A stretch of 64,000 bases of DNA from Brugia malayi. Its lineage: Eukaryota; Nematoda; Chromadorea; Rhabditida; Onchocercidae. The notes below the pieces were generated by a model. It did not search any database, had not been told where the DNA came from, and worked only from the letters and a program-made list of their open reading frames with translations. This document shows positions 53,801 to 64,000 of this stretch, piece by piece (positions within the stretch are counted from its first letter, which is position 1; each line of letters starts with the position of its first letter). The position numbers and the translations under genes were made by a program. The DNA is taken from assembly GCF_000002995.4 (NCBI RefSeq), contig NW_025062475.1:12432687-12496686 (forward strand). Direction: 5' to 3'.

Positions 53801-56800
53801 ATTTCGATGTCAAATTAAAAATCCTAGAAGATTACAAACAATAAATATGCACTAGTTGAAAAATAACAGGAAGTGATTTCTAGAATAATTCGATAACCGT
53901 ATTACATCTGAAATATTTTTGCATGTAAAACGGTTTCAAACCCAATACCACATAATAAAGGCCTATTTTAAGGGGTAATCATTGAAATGATAAAGAGGAC
54001 CCAAAAATATGTGCCAAAATTAGGGCTTCATTCAGAACAGAAAACAAAAATACCGCATAAGATGCTGCCTCTAAATTGTCAGCGACTTTCACCACTTCAT
54101 GACTAACAACAGCACCTCCCTTCGTATTCGCATTATTTATCGCGCTGTCCGGTTTTGATTCTTCACTTACCGCTTCATTCAATGACGGCCACGCTTTATC
54201 ATCCACATTAGTTCCCTTAAAAACATAATATTTTACTGAAAAACTATTAACACAAGCAATATGGAGAAAAAGTGCAATCTAAAAAATTGGGAAACCCAAG
54301 TCTGCTAACTTTACGCATGTCTCAATTCAGCGATATTTACAAAACGACCTAAGCGCAAGATTTATAAGGAAATTATTCCTAGAAACAACATATGATGCTC
54401 AGCATATCAAACAAAGTATGCCTAAAAACTCAAATGATGCTAATATGAAAATAACGTTCCAATCAAGAAACTGTTTCTGCAGGAAGCGCTTTTCTTAATT
54501 CAAAAATATTGAAAAAAAAAAAAAAAAAAAACCTGATATATTAATCAGTTATAAAGTGAAGATGGTAGCTAGTTTCAATACGGTATGTTAAAAATTGAAA
54601 TATCTAAAAAATGAAAAATAAAAAGTGCTAGTAATATTATGTGATGACTGATTAAATGCTAGAAAGCTTATTCAGTCATGCATTTTTTAAACGCATGCCC
54701 AACTAAAGACAAACCAACCTTGCTAAATATTATAAAAATGCTGTAGTTAGGTTCCAGTCTAATTATTAATAACCGATAACTGTACGAATGACATGGGAAG
54801 GAGGAAAGAAAAGATTGGAACAGATAAACGCCAAGATATAACGATTTATATTATTGGGAAATCACACTGCGAGAACAGCCTCTAACACTTAGAATGCAGA
54901 ATTCCAGAACATCATATCAGATATGTAACGGACGTACTTCGGCTTCGTGCTGCTCTCTCTGTTTTATTTGACCTGAATAAGAAGGCTTTACCATCTTCTT
55001 TGAATCATTTCCACTTGTGCATGTTAGCGTTTCTTGCGCAGTTAACTGAATGAAACAAAAGATAATATTTTAAAAAATGAATTTGATTAGTACCAAAAAA
55101 AAAAAAAAATCAAAGATGTAAGGATAGTGGCCATGCATGGAGGTAGTCAATCTTGCAATTGTTAAGTCAGAAGAAGTGCACGATTACTGAATTGAAATAT
55201 GTTTTGATCGAATAACTGTAAAAACTACGGACAAATTTCTCTTATTCAATTTATTTATATTCATTATCAGGAAAGGTAATAATCCCTTGTCACAAAAATT
55301 GACATTTCTCAAAGTTATGTAATTTTAAACGTATCGGACTGAACTAAATGAGTATTAAAAGTGACAAGATACTGAAGCAGTGATCAAAAAGCTGAATATA
55401 TTACAGTGCGTCCTCGACATTGAAGAATATTCTTTTTAACCAGGAACATGCTCTATATCTTTCAAGACTGAATTCAAGAAAATGTGCCGGAAATATTATT
55501 TTCTGATGAGCATTACACAAGTCAAACTGCAAAGCTGTTGATGGCGACACATCTCTTACCTCACAGTAAATTAAATTTGATGACTTTCTATTAAAACAAA
55601 CCTTAATAACACTATCAGTATCAGACTCCATCGTTTTCAAAGGTAATAATATTTCTTGTGAGTTGGCTTCTTCTTTTGTTGAGGATGTCTGAGAATTCAA
55701 GACGCTACTTTCTTCCTTTAATTCTTTTGTTTCTAAAACGCGTAAATTTTTGAATTTTTCCTTGTAGCCATAATTTTTACGAATGTACAACATGCAATCA
55801 GAAAACTCTACAAAAAGAATAATTACTAGTTCACATACTGCAGTTATTCCTTACTTCCAAAATGCAGTTATTCCTTACTTTCCAAACAAATAAAAGATGA
55901 GAAATAATAAATGGTTACACAATGCCATATGCGATGCTACACAACCGAATCTGATGTAATCTGATCATGTTTCAAAGTTGATAACGAATTATTTAATTGA
56001 TATGTTAATAGTATCAGCAATACGCAAAAAATTATAGCTTAGAAATCCATAGTTTATAACATCAAACTGTACCAAAAAAAAGACAAGGGACTTTCTCTAC
56101 CTGTTGCGGACTGTTTGAACCAAGCATTCACAGTTGGAAGTGGAGCGGGACCTAAAACTACCTCAGGTTGTTGCTCCGTATGTGCTTCACTTTCTTCCTT
56201 ACATGCCAATAATACGTTATCATCCTAAAAAAAAAAAAAAAAATAAATAAAAATAAATAAATACCACTGCGAAACACATTTTGCAAAATAAAATTTGCCT
56301 AATTTCTAATTACAGCTTTTTCCATTTATAAATACTAATTCTGCTGCCTTGGAAGTATATGGAATGCAAAATGAGTTTTTGGTTTACATTTTAAACTATT
56401 TACACATCAAAATACACTACAAAATGAAGTATATGAAAAAGTAAAACTGAATGACATTTCCCACAAATAACCTTTCGCGATCGATCATTTTTGGAACGTG
56501 GTTTGCTACGCCGTTGAATTTGTTGATGATACTGATTTTGTTGGTGTGGACCAAACTGTACTGGACGTTGAATATGAGCGTTACCATCTAAATCTTGTTT
56601 TCGTTCCTCAATAAATCGTTGATGTAAACCATCTTTGTTTCTGCCGAAGTTAGGAATAGATGATGCGATTATACCACACGATTCTCCGGGTGTGATACAA
56701 CTCGTGTGACTTCCTGATTCTACTGCAGTGATGCTTACACTTGTGGTCTCACTACTTGCCGTTGCAGTGGTAGTAGAAATAATAGCAGTAGTAGTAGTAG

Positions 56801-57011
56801 CAGTAATAGTAGTAATAGTAGTAGAAGCGATAGTAGTAGTGGTAGCAACAGTAGTAGTAGCAGTAGTAGAAGTATTAGCAGTAATAGTAGTTAAAGCAAC
56901 AGCGGCAGTGACAGGAACTTGCGTTATCGTAACATTTCCACTGCCAGTACCGTTTGTATCGACAGTTCCGGATACAATCCGAGCAAATGTTAAATGTGGC
57001 TTATTCGCCAT
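41849..57011 (-). CDS. LARP1: La-related protein 1
   Basis: RNA-binding regulator; known LARP1 proteins bind caps of 5'TOP mRNAs through the DM15 region and poly(A)/RNA through the La motif. Exons, 5' to 3': 57011-56472, 56224-56101, 55807-55602, 55045-54938, 54215-54054, 53775-53606, 52806-52573, 49076-48846, 46643-45711, 45497-45305, 45063-44569, 44488-44310, 44170-43963, 43875-43684, 43445-43252, 43164-43071, 42631-42456, 42348-42108, 42010-41849. All phases join; about 1,613 residues. An N-terminal Thr-rich repeat spans about 33-90; LPTVNAWFK and AWPSLNEA match LARP1 N-terminal signatures. The La motif (about 895-975) has [19 protein letters not shown]. Then [18 protein letters not shown] with KTRHSENPP, and DM15 repeats (about 1410-1555) with [18 protein letters not shown] and [14 protein letters not shown]. 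The last exon is least certain: its upstream donor is GTCAGT, and reading through stops four codons later. Confidence 0.93.
43564..43617 (-). other. Possible 54-bp cassette exon of LARP1
   Basis: Between the LARP1 exons at 43875-43684 and 43445-43252, both phase 0 at the junction, is a segment bounded by CACGGAGAG and a good donor GAC|GTACGT. It adds exactly 18 in-frame codons beginning [11 protein letters not shown]. Skipping it also keeps the frame, so it could be an alternative exon. The acceptor lacks the usual TTTCAG. Confidence 0.35.
45937..45972. repeat. Perfect 17-bp inverted repeat in LARP1 coding exon
   Basis: CACCTACGGTTGCAGCT (45937-45953), two spacer bases, and its exact reverse complement (45956-45972). 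It lies in the largest LARP1 exon and encodes the near-symmetrical peptide [11 protein letters not shown]. The mRNA could form a long, tight, GC-rich hairpin. Confidence 0.95.
49077..52572. other. 3.5-kb LARP1 intron with GC-rich island
   Basis: The largest LARP1 intron. Between about 50.1 and 50.8 kb the base composition changes sharply: CpG-containing, GC-rich sequence including a C-rich tract (50614-50636). This is unlike the flanking intron. The minus strand there carries a short frame with [12 protein letters not shown], reminiscent of RGG-type sequence. The plus strand has an open frame at 50091-50255 with protein-like codons but no ATG. An internal LARP1 promoter or first exon, or exons of a nested gene, would explain it. 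Poly-A at 49887-49903 and mixed repeats fill the rest. Confidence 0.4.
51761..52123 (+). CDS. Candidate small nested gene, two exons
   Basis: Plus-strand model inside a LARP1 intron. Exon 1 is 51761-51841 (ATG to GAC|GTAGGT); exon 2 is 52034-52123, after the excellent acceptor TTTAATGTTTCAG, ending in TGA. Phase is 0 on both sides and the product is 56 residues. It starts [20 protein letters not shown]; exon 2 contains [20 protein letters not shown] and ends in a basic tail ([10 protein letters not shown]). An alternative exon 1 start uses the acceptor TTGTTCCACAG at 51796, which would allow upstream exons; an open plus-strand segment at 50163-50229 ([19 protein letters not shown]) ends in compatible phase before GTTAAA. 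I recognise no family. The minus strand of exon 2 is also open, so strand is not proven. Confidence 0.32.
53172..53645 (+). CDS. 157-codon ORF antisense to LARP1
   Basis: A single plus-strand ORF that fills most of the LARP1 intron between exons 53775-53606 and 52806-52573 and overlaps the former antisense by 40 bases. It is longer than expected by chance at this base composition by my rough estimate. It is Lys/Ser-rich and cysteine-containing, with the start [24 protein letters not shown] lies 10 bases before the ATG, as in nematode 5' acceptor sites. No domain is recognised. It could be a nested gene or a chance ORF. Confidence 0.22.
   Translation: MHFRNFGKCTGTACTAESALPCLTTGKKLKIQRIRMKMLKLIKPQKISVDLKKSISNSVQQNCPFMQFVHIASTHGELVMHFYHKKQKSCLSKKEENGVHENLRIKISQEKKRKKLLAIKLLLMNESSSVSFLLKPNCKEDCLKTCFFVDDHSCYPN
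56741..56915. repeat. AGT/ACT triplet repeat in LARP1 exon 1
   Basis: An impure trinucleotide repeat within the first LARP1 coding exon. It encodes a Thr-rich stretch with Ala, Ile and Val interruptions at about residues 33-90 on the minus strand. It is probably length-variable. The long valine-rich plus-strand reading is only its antisense shadow. Confidence 0.9.
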
Positions 57012-57078
57012 ACAAAAAGTTCGGGGTGATGTTTCGCTGAGAAAGACTTCAAACCTAAATCTGAAATTGAAAGAATGG
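57012..57078 (-). promoter_or_regulatory. Possible 5' acceptor sites before LARP1
   Basis: Upstream of the ATG on the minus strand are two candidate acceptors, CAATTTCAG and GATTTAG|GTTTGAAG, about 40-60 bases before the start. They could serve cis- or spliced-leader trans-splicing. The frame upstream of the chosen ATG is open back to the acceptor without another methionine, which supports this start. Confidence 0.3.
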
Positions 57079-58284
57079 ATAATCTGAGAATAAAGGCCAA
57101 TTCACTCTTTCTTATATTTCATCTTTCGTTTTCATCATTTCTCGTTCATTCTATTTCGCATGCCACATCACAAATAACATATCTAAACATATGTTCCTGC
57201 AATGAACATAATAATGATACGAAAACGTCCCCAGTGTAATTGTACACTTTTTTGTGACATGGCATAATAAAATCATAGCATTTTTGATACATACTTGACG
57301 AGCTTGTAAATTTATGTCTCATTAACTGTATGAAAACGTATTATATATAAACGTAAATCAGTGTCTTCAATGTTTGTCTTAGTGTATTCATTAAATACAA
57401 ATTATTCTAACGGTTCATGTAACGAATCAAGAAACAAAAAGAAACAGATAATAAGAAAACACTACTCCAATAATTTACTTTAAAAAACTGATCACAAAAA
57501 TAAACGGAAACGTAAGTAATGTAAGCGGAAAAACAAAGAAAATACGAAAAGAAAAAGGATTTCTTGCTCCATAGAATAGTACAAATCACTGACTGTTTGC
57601 CACATTAAGCCACATAGCGATCACTCGACCAAACAATGTCAACCTTAAATCATCCTGCTCAATCCAATTACATATAAAATGAACCACAATAGCAGTAATA
57701 AGAATTTCGCAAGCAGAAGTTAAGCGTGCGAGTACGACAACAAATAGCAAAAATTTCCACAAAAACAATCAGTTACCTCACACCTTCTAACCTTTCCTCT
57801 ATTCCTCCTCTCTATCCTTCTTCATTCCTTGTTCTAATTTTCGCTTTCTCCTCCTCCTCCTAACCTTTCCCTCTTTCAGCTGTCCTTTCCCATCATCCGT
57901 ATCCGTTCTTCATATAATACACACAACATTACTCAGTAGAGCCAAGAAACGTATATTACGTCCCGTTCTGCAACTATCCCAAGTAATACTTACAAGTTAG
58001 CAACCTTCATGTCTTCACTTAATTTCAAATGAGTGGTAATCCTATAACAATGGATGGCCAACATCAGGAAGGAAGCATGAAATGTGTGATATGAATGGAA
58101 ATGATGGGATTAGAATGAATAAGCACGTGATTTCACAAAATGTACTTAACCGCAGATGACGCAACCCTTCCTCTTAACCACCCCAACACTGGCCATCTAC
58201 TATCCGATACCTATCCTTGCTTTTCCACTTTCTTTCTGTATCTATAAAGATGGTCTGCACAGCGATCCTATACTGGTGCACTTC

Positions 58285-58605
58285 CCACACTACGTGTATG
58301 TACACACACGTATACATACACACACATAAGTGGAAAGTTTGATGTGCTCTACGACCCTACAACACGCAACTGTCCTATTCTTTGCACACATACACATACC
58401 TTGCATGTACATATATACACGTACACCAAATACACCACAGTCATATACCGTATTTACATACATGAACATATACTGCACTCATAGGTGAGTCGTATATTCC
58501 ATGTATGTGTGCATGTATACAGCTACATACACACACATACATGGCATATACGACAACTACAGACACATACAAGGCAGACACAAACCACAAACATACACGT
58601 ACGTC
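58285..58605. repeat. CA/TACA-rich microsatellite zone
   Basis: About 320 bases rich in interrupted CA, TA and ACATAC motifs on the plus strand, including GTATGTACACACACG-type segments that are partly self-complementary. Confidence 0.85.
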
Positions 58606-58746
58606 GAGAAATCGTAGACTATATAAGGTTTAGAGCTGCAATAAGATAACGATATCTTGGCATTTCGCCAGAGTGTTACGATAGGCAGAAACGTGTAATA
58701 GGTAGCGTGAAAAGGTGGGAGGTGAGACGCCTGGAACAGTTACGGT

Positions 58747-58841
58747 GGTCAGTAAGTGGTTTCTTCAAGACTTGCGATGGTCAGTAAGTGACTTCTTCAA
58801 GACTTGCGATGGTCAGTAAGTGACTTCTTGCTTATTGACCA
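58747..58841. repeat. 32-bp tandem repeat with terminal hairpin
   Basis: Two full copies (58747-58778 and 58779-58810) and a partial third of a 32-base unit starting GGTCAGTAAGTG. The partial copy is followed by CTTATTGACC, an imperfect reverse complement of GGTCAGTAAG, so the last copy can fold as a stem-loop. Confidence 0.85.
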
Positions 58842-59851
58842 CGGTAAACATTTCTAGGTTGTAGCGGACGTTTTGTCGTGAATGTTAGGAGGAATGCTAT
58901 GAACCATTGGTGAGATGCCTCTCTCTTTACCTGTCTTCTCTTCTGCTTTCTTCTGAACAGTGAAAGTATCATTTTCAAGAGAAGAGTGTCGTTTGACTTA
59001 CTCTTACAGGAATCTTCAGTCTACCAGAAGCCCAGGAATGATTTCACTACCTTTTATTGAACCATTGGTTATTAGTTGCAGTTCTTTTCACGATTAACCA
59101 ACTGTAGAGTTTCCAATTTGCCATCGAACTTATCAATGCATGATTTGAAATTGAAATGTTGGACTAAATTTATATCTACATCGAGATTAATTGGAAGCTT
59201 GCATAGAGCTAATTCTGCATTCGACTTCTACATTTGTGTCATGTAAATCATTCTTGGATTTTTGTACACTACCATTATTTAGAATAACATGAAATGCAAA
59301 ATATCTATGAAGCTTGAAACCGAGAAAATGTTGGTCACTGACTGAATTAACCGATCAAGAAATATATTATGAAAGCTTTTAGTATCAACTGAGCAGAATT
59401 ATTTTCTTTTTCAAGAACGTAATGGAACGAAGAAATCACATTATACAAGGTGAAATGGAGATAGTTCACTGATAGCCATAATATCTTAATCTTACTGAAT
59501 AACTGTAGCTGGTCAGAGAACTTATGGGTGACATTCACTTGAATATTTTTTACCTGCAGTCCTAATTAAGTACTTAGAGATTCTTTGGCAGGAAACATTT
59601 CTAACATTATATCTGGTATGTAATCAAGAAAAATGGAGGAAAAAGTGTGGAAATCAAGCCGAAACTACAATTTATGTTCCCTCAGCGTTAGTAATGTCGT
59701 ATCAATGTGCATTATTTGAAGACTGTTAAATATAAAGGGCCTTTCAAATTTCATTACATATACCAGGGTGTGTGCTTAAAACGGCTGTCTTATTTCTTAT
59801 TTCTCGAAACTTTTTTTTTGGGAAGAGTTTTTAGCAATTTTCAGAGCAGTT

Positions 59852-62800
59852 TCACGGTGTGATGCCGGCGTTTAGTTCTCGAGCTGCCTGCTTCCATAAC
59901 TTTCGGTCCTCCGTTATCCAGTACCTGTAATGGAACCCTTATCAGCACATGATTTTACATTACATTTCAAGCTTAACGAACTGAAATTAAGGAATGCTGT
60001 TTATGATGTACCTAATATTGTTTTCAAGACCATCAATTATTGTTGACCATTTGGGGACCGATTCACAATCTAGTATGTTCAAACACATGTCGAATATATC
60101 TTCTAGTAACTCTCGCTGGGGCCAACGTCTGCAAAAAAGTAATGACCACGTCAGCATTATGCCTACTTAGTTTTTTACTGCTGATGATTAAATTATTTTA
60201 AACATGCTTTTAATTAAAAGAATTCCTTATAAATGACAAAGTAGTGAAATGAGTGACCATCTGGTGTGTGGAAGATTAAAGTCCCGTTATAAAAATAAAC
60301 TGGTCGTGACCGTAATCTTCTCTAGAGATGATACAGATGAAACCAAAAATGTATCAGAATTATATGCAAACTCCAAGCAGACAGACAGTGATTATTATTA
60401 CTATCATTACTTTCGCTATACTTGTAACGTTGCTCGACACATTTCGCACTTTATATTAAAAGGTAAGGGAATTTTTAACTTCGAGATCGGACTTCGGAAC
60501 AGGTAACTAAAAAACCTTTTCATCACAGATGTTGCGCTGTACCGTCCTGCAGTATTCCGGTACGTCTTCATATACTTTCCATATATTATAACATGAAGCG
60601 TTGAAACAAAACCATAGAAATCTGTTTGGTATGTCCATGGTCGACCATCCTCAAATTCTTATATTTTTATTTATGAGCAATTTGAGATAACCATATTGCT
60701 TATTAAGTGTCACAATCACGCTGGCATAAAATTTCAAAAAAAAAAAAATGCGTACCAAAAGTAAAAAACCTTACCTGCATCTCAGAACAATCGAAAGCGA
60801 CTGTGCCAGCTTTTCCTCGGAATGTGCATCCTTTCAGGGAGTTCATGTCGATGGCACGTCCCCAGTCAATCAATTTTAATGTGAAAGATTTTTTTTCGAG
60901 GATTTGTTCCAGTGCAGCATCTTCGTTTAAGCTAAAAAAATCACATAGATACATAAAGTATGATGGAAATTGACGTCTTCGTTGGGAAACCGTAACTAAC
61001 CGATGGAGGATCATGAAGTTATCCGGTTTAACATCTCCGTGTATTATTTGAGCGTTATGAACTGCCTCCAGAATTCGACTGATCTGCCAGGCAAGATAGA
61101 CTGTTAAAAGACCTGAGCATGACATATTCTTGGCTTGTAACTTATTCATCATGTCCTGAAAGGTTAACACGAATTATGGGAATAAAATAAATTAGTTTCC
61201 GGGAACTTATCTCAAAACATGTCAAAAAAAGATATCCAAGCTTTGTAAAGCACAAATTAAAAAACGATTTTAAAAAGTACTGGTTATGTATTTATGGAAA
61301 GAAAAAAACTCACAAGAAGGTTCCCATGCTTGTGATATTCATAAACAATAGCGCTTGCATTCGAAAATAAGTACGCATCGCGGATATTCATTACGCCACC
61401 AAGCATCGCCTTCGGAATTCGAATACGCAGTGTTTCGCAAGCATAAATTTCCCATTTACATGGTGGCATTTCAAACTGCAAATCAGCATAGTGAATGGAA
61501 CTAAAGATATTCAGATGAATATCTCGCTATATTCTTTATTAATTTCAATTTAATAGTCTCAAGCCATTTAAGCCAAAACCATTATTCCTCCATGGAACCA
61601 ATCAAATGTGAGGAAAAAATACCTTTATTGCATAAAAGTTGCCGTCTTCCGATTTACTCTTATAAACTTTAGCGAAACCGCCTTCACCGATCAAACACTC
61701 AATATCAAAACGTTCACCTCCTAAAACCATAGCAGTACCAGGACTGAGGCGATTGCATCTTTCCTGTAAAAAAGATAAACTGCCCTTTATTTCACCCAAA
61801 AATTTTGAAAGTTAAATATTTTAAAAACAATGATTCATACAGCAAATAATTAGAGATTAAAGATACTGTTTAAGCAGTATGAATCCCTCCATAAGGAGTG
61901 TGAATTACCGGGAATTCGTGAACATTCGCTGGGCAGAAACATTGGTTAGTCATAATTTTGTCTCGTAATTTTTCATCCCAAGGATTTACTTCGGAGTCAG
62001 CGTGCAATCTGTAATGAATTTGTTTCCTATACAATATCGCGATGAACAAATTTGTCATATTCACGTAACGTTACAAAAAGACACATGAAGATGCCACACT
62101 AACTTCAAGCCTTCATGAAGAATTTCATTTGAATCCTCATCATTTGCAGCAATAGAGAGTCGACGTAATTCCTCATTAATATTACTGTTAACACCCAGTC
62201 CCACTTTCTTACATCCAACAATATTTTCAACACCAATTTTTTGCGACAACTTTATCAAATTATCTCGACGTTGCTGTAAATGAGTTGTCGATAAAACTGA
62301 CAGATATAAAGTAAAAAATTTCTCCTTTTTTAGCGTTGAATCCATTTTACTACAATTGCTTCCGTAAAAAAATAAAAGATTAAGTCAAGAACAAACTTCG
62401 GACATGCTCATTCGTCTCCCAAAAGCAGTGTTTGCAGTGATAGCTTCATCAAAAGCCGGTTTTTGGAAAAAAGGATCAGCTTCGTTCGAAGGAAGTGGAC
62501 GAAACGATTCTAAATGGACATAGAATTAAACTAATTCAACGACTATTACAAAGATTCCATGCTAATTGAATAATATCAGCTAACCTTCAATCGGATCTTC
62601 GATCGGAGGGGCAAAATTACTTGCTGGTGTAGATGTTACTGCTCCTGTTTTAGCCATTTTATTCAAACCTGCCAGTGTTTCCTCGTCATTACGATCAGGA
62701 AGAGAAGGTTTAATTCCTGGAATATCAAAGAATAAAGAATTTACAATCATCCTAAAAATACGCGCGTAATTCAGTTAAAAATAAAGCTATGTGATATTTC

Positions 62801-64000
62801 TTTTGGCACTTCAAAAAGCTCTAGTGTAGGTGCCATTAAGATGGAAACTGAAATGTCATAACTAACCTTCATACTTCCGTTTTTGCTCTATTGATGTTTC
62901 GTCATCATGTTCAAGTGACGTAGTTTTAGCTTTTCCAAAAAAAGATGAACGACGAAAATGAGTAGTTATCGCAGGCTGCAAAGCCGTATTTGAAATTTTT
63001 TAGTGTTTTGAAGTCCGTAAGAAAATTGGATTTGATCCTTCCGATTCCCGTTGAAAAAATTAAAGCATGTCATTACTATGAGATTTAAGCAGTAACAGCA
63101 GATCTTGCTGAAGTTCTTATATTGCCGAAATAGAAAGCATAAACAAATTAACGTAATTTTGTGCTAAGCTATATGCAAAAATTTATATTTCTTTTCATTA
63201 AAACTATTAAATGTTTTACCTTCCTGAATGCTGACTGAGATCTATAGATGTCGTCATCGTGAATGTCCGCATTCTTTTGACAGTCCAAATCCCGCTCCAT
63301 ACTTAATCTAAAGATTACATTGTACAAAAAAAAAAAAATCAATTCATATATTCCATGAAAATGATGACAAAATATAAACCTTTTTTTCAAAACATCGGAA
63401 GATGGTATGACATTCTCATCACTGTAAACAGCAAATGGTGCAGTTTGCTTTATTGGTTGGGCCTCTTCCACATAAACCTATATACAGAAACAATTAAAAA
63501 AGTCAGTTTTTGTGCCCTTTGGAAAGAAATTGAATGCTTCGAAAAATACTTTAGAAATTACTTCAAACTTTGTTTTCTTTGAAGCAGGAGGAAGATGAGT
63601 CTGTTCACTTTCGTTGAGAGTTGCTTCTTGTAATACGGTCGTTTCATCTGTTTCGTGATGTACTACAATGAAGTTAAATCGATAAATTTCTGTACACCGA
63701 GCTTACTTTAAAATTGGTATTACAGTATAAAACTCCTCAATATTTATCAGATCTTATTATTTACCGTTCATTCAATAAACAGCATCGTACCTGAACGCGG
63801 AGGTGGAACTGGCACTGTGCTTGAGAAATCGCGCATCGCCTTACTCAAAAATTTCTCGGTAAACGAAGTGCCATGGAGCGTGAGGTGCGAGGATTGTGGA
63901 CATTCTGTAAGCATTTTCTTAAAACACCAAGAAACACAAAATTGCTGAATTTCTGATTGAAAACACTTACCAGATGGTTTGTCGACAAGAACGTCTGTAT
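59852..64000 (-). CDS. BUB1: BUB1 checkpoint kinase, C-terminal part
   Basis: Mitotic checkpoint Ser/Thr kinase acting at kinetochores in known relatives. 5' partial: about 663 codons in 17 exons are in the window. Exons: edge-63972, 63904-63791, 63662-63562, 63477-63380, 63307-63220, 62975-62867, 62716-62585, 62509-62397, 62273-62104, 62008-61909, 61763-61623, 61475-61314, 61155-61001, 60931-60775, 60649-60516, 60128-60012, 59924-59852; phases agree throughout. The exon at 63477-63380 carries FAVYSDEN, fitting the Cdc20-binding ABBA motif. The exon at 62008-61909 has the BUB1-like NPWDEKL. The kinase domain has GEGGFAKVYK (glycine loop), YAIK, HGDVKPDN (catalytic loop) and LIDWGRAIDM, where DWG replaces the usual DFG. 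PWTYQTDFYGF matches the BUB1 C-lobe. The N-terminal TPR and GLEBS regions are outside the window. MAD3/BUBR1 is less likely because the catalytic motifs are intact. Confidence 0.93.

Larger units (their letters stand above)
57079..59851. other. LARP1-BUB1 intergenic region
   Basis: About 2.8 kb with no gene seen. It contains a CT-rich stretch (57780-57900), a long CA/TA/TACA-rich microsatellite zone (58285-58605) and the 32-bp tandem repeat at 58747-58831. It presumably includes the LARP1 promoter and the BUB1 3' UTR. Confidence 0.6.

Noticed and set aside
56728..57087. 119-codon plus-strand Val/Ile-rich ORF
   Set aside because: Antisense shadow of the Thr-rich triplet repeat in LARP1 exon 1.
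33918..59851. Operon of BUB1, LARP1 and SMARCAL1
   Set aside because: Same strand and order, but gaps of about 2.8 and 3.5 kb are far larger than usual nematode operon spacing.
1..64000. tRNA, rRNA, spliced-leader genes, CRISPR arrays, transposons
   Set aside because: No B-box/cloverleaf, rRNA core, spliced-leader sequence, regular spaced repeats, transposase or reverse transcriptase motifs were seen by eye on either strand; a covariance-model and repeat-library search would be needed to be sure.

Overview
The window looks like AT-rich nuclear DNA of a nematode. The signs are many short introns ending in TTTCAG- or TTTTAG-type acceptors, frequent A/T homopolymers of 12-25 bases, simple repeats, and protein-coding islands far richer in GC than their surroundings. 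Composition and intron style fit a clade III (spirurid or filarial-like) worm, but the species is inference. All four well-supported genes lie on the minus strand. I built them by hand from splice signals, reading-frame phase and remembered family similarity; no search was run.

Layout: 1-14.7 kb is gene-poor, with simple repeats and a few short coding-like islands. From 14,695 to 33,118 is a gene for a small secreted protein with a fibronectin-III-like segment and a hydrophobic, GPI-type C terminus; its six exons are separated by very long introns, one of about 12.8 kb. From 33,918 to 38,348 is a SMARCAL1/HARP annealing-helicase gene in 12 or 13 exons. From 41,849 to 57,011 is a LARP1 gene in about 19 exons, with a central La motif and a C-terminal DM15 region. 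From 59,852 to the right edge is the C-terminal two thirds of a BUB1 checkpoint kinase gene; its N-terminal exons lie beyond the window.

The gene set mixes replication-stress repair (SMARCAL1), translational control of mRNAs (LARP1) and mitotic checkpoint signalling (BUB1). The gaps between these genes are about 3.5 and 2.8 kb, too wide for a classic tight nematode operon, so they are probably independent neighbours. The most interesting unexplained material is inside LARP1: a possible small two-exon gene on the opposite strand (51,761-52,123), a 157-codon plus-strand ORF (53,172-53,645), a GC/CpG-rich island (50.1-50.8 kb) that may be an internal promoter, candidate alternative splice sites, and a perfect 17-bp inverted repeat in the coding sequence. 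No rRNA, tRNA, CRISPR array or recognisable transposon was found by eye.
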